Source: an uncultured Prevotella sp.
Lineage (GTDB): Bacteria; Bacteroidota; Bacteroidia; Bacteroidales; Bacteroidaceae
Direction: 5' to 3'
DNA: 5,956 nucleotides
Assembly (NCBI GenBank): GCA_900551985.1
Contig: URYG01000199.1
Coordinates: 1 to 5,956, forward strand
Of the stretch, positions 1-5,442 are shown one piece after another (within the stretch, counting starts at the first letter, position 1; each line of letters begins with the position of its first letter). The position numbers and the translations under genes were made by a program. Below the pieces are notes generated by a model, which saw only the letters and a program-made list of their open reading frames with translations, was not told the origin of the DNA and ran no database searches.

Positions 1-45
1 AGTAGCTAAACTAGCCGCGAACAAAGTCTTTATATTTAGTTTCAT
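1..45 (-). CDS. SusD-like glycan-binding lipoprotein, N-terminal fragment (15 codons)
   Basis: An ATG at 45-43 on the minus strand opens a frame that runs off the left edge and reads MKLNIKTLFAASLAT. This is a basic start followed by a hydrophobic stretch, as expected for a signal peptide; the lipobox cysteine would lie outside the window. The call rests mainly on position: in Bacteroidetes the gene directly downstream of susC is almost always susD, and here the start lies only 23 bp after the susC stop, so the two are surely co-transcribed. SusD proteins are surface lipoproteins that bind oligosaccharides and form a lid on the SusC channel. Nothing of the mature SusD fold is visible, so the family is inferred from context while the existence of a secreted-protein start is seen directly. 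Confidence 0.75.
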   Translation of the reverse strand, partial: MKLNIKTLFAASLAT

Positions 46-68
46 ATTCTAAGCGTATTTAAATGTTG

Positions 69-3044
69 TTAGAAATTGATTTTAGCACCCACCATAATCG
101 TACGAGTATGTGGATAATTACTCCAACGATAATCCACACCAGGGTCGATTCCACCAAGATTAACCTCTGGATCCAATCCCTTGTAGCTTGTAATAGTGAA
201 GACGTTATTGGCATTAACATACAACTGAAGGCTGTTCAACCATCCGTCCAAATTGCGGAAAGTATAACCCAAGGACAAGTTCTGCAAGCGAACATAAGAG
301 CCATTCTCTATGAACTTATCTGATGGAATGTTAGAACTGGTATCAGTTGCCGGACGGTCGGTAATAAACTCCTTCAATACATTCTTGCCACCAGCAAAGA
401 AGTCTGGTGCAGTATAGTGAGCTCGGAGACCATTATAAATCTTATTGCCAAACACACCAGTAAAGAAGAAGGAAGCACTCCAGTTCTTATAACTGAAACT
501 ATTGTTCCATCCCACATTCAACTTTGGCTGTGCGCAACCCGTGATTGTACGGTCTTCAAATGCTGGCGACTTAGTAGTCTTGCCATTGCGCTCACCTGTA
601 GCCTTATCATGCTCATAATATACAGAAATACCATCCTCGTCGTAACCAGCAAACTCGTAGGTGAAGAACGTACCCAAAGGCTGACCTTCCATAATCTGCT
701 GTGTATAACCATAGGCAGACACGCCAGCCACCATAGGATCACCCTGAGTAAAGGTTGCTGTACTATACTTCTCGTTAGTCAACTTCTTTACCTTATTCTT
801 ATTATGAGAAAGGTTCAGAGTTGTTGTCCATGTAAAATTCTGATTCCGTACAGGAATTGCATTGATAGAGAACTCAATACCACGATTGCTGATTTCACCC
901 ACATTGGCTACGATGGTACTATAAGGATAAACGAAAGAAGATACTGGATAATTCCAGATCAGATCCTTGGTATTCTTGTCGTAATACTCGATAGATCCAT
1001 TGATACGACCATCGAAGAAGGCATAATCCAAACCAATGTTCAACATACTGGTTTTCTCCCACTTCAAATCCGGATTAGCTAACTTGGTAGCCACCAATGT
1101 AGCATAATTCTTACCATTGATGGTAGATATAGAACCATTCGCACCATAGGTAGCTACAGCAGTATATGCACCAAATCCCAAAGCATTACCACTTACACCA
1201 TAACCCACACGAAGCTTCAGGTTAGAAAGCTTCAAGGCATCCTTCAAGCCATCCATGAATTTTTCTTCAGTGACATTCCAAGCTCCCGATACAGATGGGA
1301 AATATCCCCACTGATGACCATCACCAAACACAGACGATCCATCACGACGAATGGTAGCCTGCAACATATAACGGCTATTGTATGAATAAGACAGACGACC
1401 ATAGAAAGAGATATTACGAACAGTCTCCTTCGTACCGCTCTCCACTGCAGTCATGCCATCAATAGTACCAGCATACTTCAACTGATTCCATCCCAATTTA
1501 TCATCGAAGAAATTATGAACGGTCAATCCAAAGCCATCATTGTTAACACGCTCCTCCCAAGAGTAACCTGCCATCAAGCCCAACTTATGTACCTTATTGA
1601 AAGTAGCATCATAGTTGATGTATGTCTCGAAAGTCTGGTCATGTCCTTGATATGTGCTACGGTTGGCACGTCCCTGATAATCGCTGATACCATTGAGCTG
1701 GGTGTTATGAGAATCGTATGCACTATAGGTACGCTGCTTATTGCTATACTGATAGTTGACATTCCAAGTCAAACCCTTGACAATATTAGCCGTAGCCTTT
1801 GCGATAAACTGCATACGTTTCCACTCGAACTCAGAAGAATCCTCTGCAATGAGGGATAGCGGGTTATAGTTTTTAGAACCATCACCCTTACTCCAAGAGC
1901 CATCCTCATTTCTAACAGGTGTAGTAGGGTTAAAATAGTTCATTGCATCCAGTACAGAACCGCCCTCATTGTTCATAGGCACTCCCTCGTGCTTACCATA
2001 CATGGCATTCAAACCTGCAGAAAGGTCCAAATGGTCTTTCAAAACCTTAGAACTTACCAAAGAGCGGAAATTGATACGGTGCATATCAGTTCCCTTGATG
2101 ATACCCTCACGATTGTTATAATTCAGGGAAGTCATATAGGTAGTCTTCTTGCTGCCACCATTGATGGAAAGGTTGTGGTTATGGCTGATACCTGTACGAA
2201 GTACCTCCTTCTGCCAATCGGTAGAAGCTCCATAGTCATAAGCATAATCCAAATTGTTAGCCTTTACATAGCCCCGAATATCATCGGCAGAAGCCATATC
2301 CAAAGTCTTGGAAATATGGTCGAAACCTACATAACCCGAGTAGGATACGTTCACACGCTCCTGATTGTTCTTGCCTTTCTTGGTGGTAATCATAATCACA
2401 CCAGTGGCAGCCTTGGAACCATAGATAGCTGTAGCAGAGGCATCACGGAGGACATCAATGCTCTCGATATCGTCAGGAGCCACCATTGAAATATCCACTC
2501 CCGGGATACCATCTATCACATAATAAGGCTGCATAGCCTCTCCGGTTCGAAGAGAGGAAGCACCACGAAGAGTCATGCTGGTAGAACCACTAGGGTCGCC
2601 AGAAGAAGTTACCACCAATCCTGGCACCTTACCCTGAAGCATCTGGGCAGGGTCTGTATAAACACCCTTGTTCAAATCCTTAGCATTCACTGTTGTGATA
2701 GAAGAAGTTACATCCTTACGACGCATCGTACCATAACCTACCACAACCACCTCGTTGAGGGCAGTGTTATCTTCATCCAACACAATCTGATTATTGCCAC
2801 TTGCCTTAATGGTCTTTGACGTAAATCCAATGTAAGAGAGCTTCAGCTTAGCACCAGGCTTCACCGATAGGGTATACTTTCCATTAACATCGGTAACCGC
2901 ACCATTGTTAGTACCTACCTCCATAACGCTTACGCCTATGAGAGGTTCGCCATTGGCATCTTTCACGGTACCACTAACCTTACTTTGTGCAAATGTGAGT
3001 GTACTCACCAGCAGAAGGGCGGAAGAAAGCAATACTCTTTTCAT
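69..3044 (-). CDS. SusC/RagA-family TonB-linked outer-membrane transporter
   Basis: Full-length SusC-type protein of 991 residues, which imports oligosaccharides (sometimes peptides) across the outer membrane using TonB energy. Order of parts: signal peptide 1-19 (MKRVLLSSALL, cleavage near TFA-Q); a carboxypeptidase-regulatory-like beta-sandwich at about 22-90 (SGTVKDANGEPLIGVSV, YIGF); the TonB-box/RagA signature ALNEVVVVGYGTMRRKDVTSSI around 95-116, in which EVVVVGYGT is typical; the plug at about 117-225 (YVIDGIPG, IESIDVLRDASATAIYGSKA, GVIMITTKKG); and then the beta-barrel ending in the C-terminal Phe of GAKINF. There is no N-terminal STN domain, so regulation by an ECF-sigma/anti-sigma relay is not expected. 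An in-frame ATG 33 bases upstream (3077) would add 11 residues (MQIVQKTNGRS). I prefer 3044 because it gives a compact signal peptide, but 3077 is also downstream of the promoter and cannot be excluded. Substrate is not readable from SusC; the adjacent GH28 suggests pectic oligosaccharides. Confidence 0.95.
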   Translation of the reverse strand: MKRVLLSSALLLVSTLTFAQSKVSGTVKDANGEPLIGVSVMEVGTNNGAVTDVNGKYTLSVKPGAKLKLSYIGFTSKTIKASGNNQIVLDEDNTALNEVVVVGYGTMRRKDVTSSITTVNAKDLNKGVYTDPAQMLQGKVPGLVVTSSGDPSGSTSMTLRGASSLRTGEAMQPYYVIDGIPGVDISMVAPDDIESIDVLRDASATAIYGSKAATGVIMITTKKGKNNQERVNVSYSGYVGFDHISKTLDMASADDIRGYVKANNLDYAYDYGASTDWQKEVLRTGISHNHNLSINGGSKKTTYMTSLNYNNREGIIKGTDMHRINFRSLVSSKVLKDHLDLSAGLNAMYGKHEGVPMNNEGGSVLDAMNYFNPTTPVRNEDGSWSKGDGSKNYNPLSLIAEDSSEFEWKRMQFIAKATANIVKGLTWNVNYQYSNKQRTYSAYDSHNTQLNGISDYQGRANRSTYQGHDQTFETYINYDATFNKVHKLGLMAGYSWEERVNNDGFGLTVHNFFDDKLGWNQLKYAGTIDGMTAVESGTKETVRNISFYGRLSYSYNSRYMLQATIRRDGSSVFGDGHQWGYFPSVSGAWNVTEEKFMDGLKDALKLSNLKLRVGYGVSGNALGFGAYTAVATYGANGSISTINGKNYATLVATKLANPDLKWEKTSMLNIGLDYAFFDGRINGSIEYYDKNTKDLIWNYPVSSFVYPYSTIVANVGEISNRGIEFSINAIPVRNQNFTWTTTLNLSHNKNKVKKLTNEKYSTATFTQGDPMVAGVSAYGYTQQIMEGQPLGTFFTYEFAGYDEDGISVYYEHDKATGERNGKTTKSPAFEDRTITGCAQPKLNVGWNNSFSYKNWSASFFFTGVFGNKIYNGLRAHYTAPDFFAGGKNVLKEFITDRPATDTSSNIPSDKFIENGSYVRLQNLSLGYTFRNLDGWLNSLQLYVNANNVFTITSYKGLDPEVNLGGIDPGVDYRWSNYPHTRTIMVGAKINF

Positions 3045-3109
3045 GCTTCTTCCATTTGTCTTTTGTACTATTTGCATAACTACTAGATTTTGTTATAAAT
3101 AATCGGATG

Positions 3110-3117
3110 CAAAGGTA
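3110..3117 (-). promoter_or_regulatory. Bacteroidetes -7 promoter element for susC
   Basis: On the minus strand these bases read TACCTTTG, an exact match to the Bacteroidetes primary-sigma -7 consensus TAnnTTTG. Transcription would start near 3105, leaving a leader of about 28 or 61 bases depending on which susC start is used. I see no TTG/TTTG -33 element at the expected 19-21 bp spacing, so the promoter may depend on an activator. It lies in the 98-130 bp gap after the GH28 stop, so susC could also be reached by read-through from the GH28 promoter. Confidence 0.6.
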
Positions 3118-3127
3118 GTACTACCTT
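3112..3127. repeat. Perfect 16-bp palindrome over the susC -7 element (candidate operator)
   Basis: The sequence AAGGTAGTACTACCTT equals its own reverse complement over all 16 bases; the next pair outward does not match. Six of the eight bases of the susC -7 element (TACCTTTG) lie inside it, so a dimeric protein bound here would occlude the promoter. A palindrome of this length is not expected by chance in a 100-bp gap. It is not followed by a T-run and has no GC-rich stem, so it does not look like a terminator. The binding protein is unknown. Confidence 0.5.
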
Positions 3128-3177
3128 ATTACACCTGTTTAAGATTTTAGTTTCAATTCTATGAAAAGATTGTTTTT

Positions 3178-4542
3178 CTAGTCATCTATCCCGAAAGTCT
3201 TTCCTCCATAGTTTACTTTCGGTCCGATCTGTACTCTCAGATCATCAATCTCTACGTCCCTGGCATTTTCTACATAGACTCCATATACCTTATTATATAT
3301 AAAGCCCTCGCCACGACATGGGCGCTTATCATACACGCCACCATCATAGCTTGTCAGTTTCTTCAAGTTGAGATGTACATTGTTGAGATAGATATTGTTT
3401 ACCTTATCCGGGGTATCTCCACCGATAAAGCATCCGTTTTCTGAAGTGGCATAGATATTATTAAAGTAGATATGGCTCACCTCGCCACATCTTCCTACAG
3501 TCTGACCTTTAGGGAAACGCCAGTTGGCATCCTTGTGATTTCCATTGGCACGAGGGTAAGAAGTTACATAAATAGGTTCTGCCTTGCCCCACCATACATC
3601 GCTCCATAGCTGGCAATCCAGAATGATGTTAGAGAAAACCACATTGCTCACGGTTCCCTCATCACGGTTCTGAATGCCGAGACCACGGTTGCTACCTTTG
3701 ATTACACAATTATCGATAACCACATTATAGATGGAATCCATATTTTCGCTGCCAATCTTCACGGTACAGCTGCGACTCTCCATCACACAATTCGTTACCA
3801 CGATGTCGTGACAAGAACCATATTCTTCAAACTCACGGCGGTTTTTCAGGCAGATGGCATCATCGCCACTGGTGATATGACAGTTGGCAATGCGCACATT
3901 CTTGCTATGATCGATATCAATGCCATCACCATTACGAATCTTAAGATTGTTAAGCAGATTGATGCCGTCAATCACAGCTCCATCGCAACCGATGAGATGC
4001 ACCGTCCAGTAAGCACCTTCCCGTATCGTAATATCACGGATATTGAGATTCCTGACTCCCATCAGGGTAAGCACGTGCGGACGGGGATCGAAAGTAGTGA
4101 CCGGTTTGAGTTCGTAACTATCTAAAAGTTCAGCACCCATAAACTTGATACCATTGCCATGAATCGTACCATGCCCAGAGAACGAAAGATTCTCCACATC
4201 CTTCGCCCATATCCACATCATACCCTCACCCTCGTTCTTACCGAAGGCACTGAGATGATAGATACTCTCATCGGGATTGGCTTTCCAGACGGAATTGGTT
4301 TCCAAAACGATGTTCACATTCGACTTCAACTGTACGGGTCCTGAAAGGAATGTATGATTGGCGGAAAAGACCACATCTCCCCCTCCGGCATTCGTACAAG
4401 CATCCACAGCTTTCTGAATGGCGATTGCGTCATCACTGATTCCGTTACCTCGAGCACCGAAATCCATCACATTGAAGTTACGACCATAGAGGATACAGGG
4501 TATGGTTAGTAAAATCAATAAGTTTAGCGTTAATTTATTCAT
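3178..4542 (-). CDS. Secreted glycoside hydrolase family 28 (polygalacturonase/pectinase fold)
   Basis: Predicted 454-residue exported right-handed beta-helix enzyme of the GH28 pectinase superfamily, which hydrolyses galacturonic-acid linkages in pectin or rhamnogalacturonan. Seen: signal peptide MNKLTLNLLILLTIPCILYG (1-20; the Cys lacks a good lipobox, so a periplasmic or secreted protein is more likely than a lipoprotein); the classic N-terminal motif NVMDFGARGNGISDDAIAIQ (24-43); motif I as NGDGID (204-209); motif II as SGDDAIC (225-231), with acidic residues D206, D227 and D228 in the catalytic positions. Motif III, normally containing GHG, is SCTVKIGSE (258-266), and motif IV, normally RIK, is RGLGIQ (286-291). 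WWGKAEPIYVT (317-327) also resembles bacterial GH28 proteins. The frame is open 75 bases further upstream, but that ATG (4617) lies upstream of the promoter, so 4542 is chosen. It precedes susC and susD, making it the first gene of this locus segment. Family is confident; exact substrate and catalytic competence are not. Confidence 0.9.
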   Translation of the reverse strand: MNKLTLNLLILLTIPCILYGRNFNVMDFGARGNGISDDAIAIQKAVDACTNAGGGDVVFSANHTFLSGPVQLKSNVNIVLETNSVWKANPDESIYHLSAFGKNEGEGMMWIWAKDVENLSFSGHGTIHGNGIKFMGAELLDSYELKPVTTFDPRPHVLTLMGVRNLNIRDITIREGAYWTVHLIGCDGAVIDGINLLNNLKIRNGDGIDIDHSKNVRIANCHITSGDDAICLKNRREFEEYGSCHDIVVTNCVMESRSCTVKIGSENMDSIYNVVIDNCVIKGSNRGLGIQNRDEGTVSNVVFSNIILDCQLWSDVWWGKAEPIYVTSYPRANGNHKDANWRFPKGQTVGRCGEVSHIYFNNIYATSENGCFIGGDTPDKVNNIYLNNVHLNLKKLTSYDGGVYDKRPCRGEGFIYNKVYGVYVENARDVEIDDLRVQIGPKVNYGGKTFGIDD

Positions 4543-4563
4543 CGGCTTAAAGATTAGTTGCTG

Positions 4564-4594
4564 CAAAAATAAACAAAAAAAATAATAAATGCAA
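4564..4594 (-). promoter_or_regulatory. Promoter of the GH28 gene (-33 TTG, -7 TATTTTTG)
   Basis: On the minus strand a TTG (4594-4592) is followed after exactly 20 bp by TATTTTTG (4571-4564), an exact match to the Bacteroidetes TAnnTTTG -7 element with a normal spacing. The transcript would start near 4559, giving a leader of roughly 17 bases before the ATG at 4542. This placement excludes the more upstream in-frame ATG at 4617 as the translation start. The region is AT-rich, so part of the match could be chance, but both elements and the spacing agree. Confidence 0.65.
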
Positions 4595-4691
4595 GTTTTT
4601 AAGTAAAAAAGATGCAAGAATCAACAAAAAATCCTTCTTTTATTCCTGCAACCCACTTTTATAATGATTTCAAACGTTTATATAATGCCAA

Positions 4692-4709
4692 AGGAAACAC
4701 CAGGAAACA
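4692..4709. repeat. Tandem direct repeat AGGAAACA, 10-bp period
   Basis: AGGAAACA occurs at 4692-4699 and again at 4702-4709, start to start exactly 10 bp, about one helical turn, so both copies face the same side of the DNA. It lies about 100 bp upstream of the GH28 -33 element. Same-face direct repeats suit an AraC-type or hybrid two-component regulator, which often controls such loci, but this is only inference and two 8-mers can match by chance. Confidence 0.25.
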
Positions 4710-4746
4710 AGCCAAAGCTATTCGATACAGTAGCCCAGACACGTCG

Positions 4747-4778
4747 TATGCATATTTATACTGCATATTTCCTGCATA
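4747..4778. promoter_or_regulatory. Candidate ArgR operator cluster, distal (TATGCA-N9-TGCATA plus TGCATA)
   Basis: TATGCA at 4747-4752 is mirrored by TGCATA at 4762-4767, a perfect 6-bp inverted repeat with a 9-bp spacer, and a third TGCATA follows at 4773-4778, 11 bp after the second. ArgR proteins commonly bind AT-rich paired boxes and repress their own gene. The E. coli box (TGAAT/ATTCA halves) differs, so this is proposed from position, AT-richness and repetition rather than a consensus match. It lies about 56-87 bp upstream of the argR -33 element. Confidence 0.4.
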
Positions 4779-4809
4779 ATCCTATCATTCTACAACAAAT
4801 TATCGTAAA

Positions 4810-4825
4810 TATGCAAATTTTATAC
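4810..4825. promoter_or_regulatory. Candidate ArgR operator, proximal (TATGCAAATTTTATAC)
   Basis: TATGCAAATTTTATAC is nearly the same as TATGCATATTTATAC at 4747-4761, differing by one substitution and one extra T. The two copies start 63 bp apart, about six helical turns, so a hexameric ArgR could bridge them. The proximal copy ends 8 bp before the argR -33 element, a natural place for autoregulation. This is inferred; no binding data are available from sequence alone. Confidence 0.4.
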
Positions 4826-4833
4826 GTATTTTC

Positions 4834-4864
4834 TTGGCGTTTTCATATATTTATTGTAATTTTG
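4834..4864 (+). promoter_or_regulatory. Promoter of argR (-33 TTG, -7 TAATTTTG)
   Basis: TTG at 4834-4836 is followed after 20 bp by TAATTTTG at 4857-4864, an exact TAnnTTTG match with the same spacing seen at the GH28 promoter. The start of transcription would be near 4869, leaving a short AT-rich leader of about 24 bases before the argR ATG at 4893 and no recognisable Shine-Dalgarno sequence, as is normal in this phylum. Confidence 0.7.
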
Positions 4865-4892
4865 CAACCACAAACGAATAAAAATACAGCGT

Positions 4893-5378
4893 ATGAAAGT
4901 AAAGAACAATAGATTAGAAGCATTAAAGATGCTTATCTCTAGCCAAGAGCTAAGTTCGCAGGAACAACTCTTGCAAGCTTTGCACAAAGAAGGATTTGAG
5001 ATAACGCAAGCCACATTGAGCCGCGACCTCAAGCTGCTCAAGGTAGCCAAGGCTGCTTCATCCAGCGGAAAATACGCATACGTCTTACCCAATGATGCGC
5101 TCTACAAACGTGTTACACACCCTATGTCCATCAGCAAGATGGGACTGAGTACAGGATTCCAATCCATCAATTTCTCAGGCAATATGGTAGTTATCAAGAC
5201 ACGTCCGGGATATGCGAGCAGTATCGCCTACAACATCGACAATAGCGATATTCCTCAAATCCTTGGAACCATCGCAGGAGATGACACCATCTTCCTGGTC
5301 AAGAAGAAGGGTACTACAGAAGAGGAAATCATCGACATCTTGTCGGAAGTGATTCCTGAGCTCAATCATAGATATTAA
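4893..5378 (+). CDS. argR: Arginine repressor ArgR
   Basis: A 161-residue protein, close to the usual ArgR/AhrC length of about 150-160. The N-terminal winged helix-turn-helix spans about 5-70, with the recognition-helix signature ITQATLSRDLKLL (37-49), including S43-R44-D45 typical of this family. The C-terminal oligomerisation and arginine-binding domain spans about 85-157: RPGYASSIAYNID (104-116) and GTIAGDDTIFLV (125-136), where D130-D131 are the acidic pair that bind L-arginine. The family forms hexamers that repress arginine biosynthesis genes, and often their own gene, when arginine is plentiful. The ATG at 4893 fits the promoter just upstream and keeps the whole DNA-binding domain. 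It is divergent from the GH28 gene and followed after 64 bp by the acetyltransferase gene, with no obvious promoter or terminator between them, so the two probably form one operon. Confidence 0.95.
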   Translation: MKVKNNRLEALKMLISSQELSSQEQLLQALHKEGFEITQATLSRDLKLLKVAKAASSSGKYAYVLPNDALYKRVTHPMSISKMGLSTGFQSINFSGNMVVIKTRPGYASSIAYNIDNSDIPQILGTIAGDDTIFLVKKKGTTEEEIIDILSEVIPELNHRY

Positions 5379-5442
5379 TTGATGGTTGACTGGTATTAAA
5401 ACAACAGATTACAAATAAGAACATTCAAAATATAAAGAGAAA

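Larger units (their letters stand above)
4543..4892. other. Divergent intergenic control region between GH28 and argR
   Basis: A 350-bp AT-rich gap without a convincing gene. It contains the GH28 promoter (minus) at its left end, the argR promoter (plus) at its right end, and between them several short repeats: an 8-bp palindrome AAACGTTT at 4672-4679, two AGGAAACA copies at 4692-4709, and TATGCA/TGCATA repeats at 4747-4778 and 4810-4825. An open frame through 4664-4912 shows no protein-like features, and its right end overlaps both the argR promoter and the argR start. No tRNA, riboswitch or GC-rich hairpin is apparent. Confidence 0.7.

Noticed and set aside
417..1082. Open frame of 221 codons on the plus strand inside susC
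   Set aside because: It is antisense to the strongly conserved SusC barrel, lacks any protein-like domain and is explained by codon bias on the opposite strand.
1989..2489. Open frame of 166 codons on the plus strand inside susC
   Set aside because: Antisense to the SusC plug and early barrel; no recognisable motif and no promoter-like TAnnTTTG noted at its start.
3153..3176. CAAT...ATTG stem followed by a T-run on the plus strand, terminator-like
   Set aside because: The stem is only about four AT-rich pairs and there is no plus-strand gene upstream for it to terminate.
4543..4617. N-terminal extension of the GH28 protein to the ATG at 4617
   Set aside because: It lies upstream of the likely transcription start and would place 25 residues before a complete signal peptide.
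4660..4687. Two TATAATG copies resembling sigma-70 -10 boxes
   Set aside because: Bacteroidetes promoters use TAnnTTTG rather than TATAAT, and better promoters exist for both flanking genes.
4664..4912. Open frame of 82 codons through the intergenic region into argR
   Set aside because: Composition looks like translated AT-rich noncoding DNA, and it overlaps the argR promoter and start in another frame.
4820..5092. Minus-strand open frame of 90 codons overlapping the start of argR
   Set aside because: It is antisense to the ArgR DNA-binding domain, with no domain of its own.
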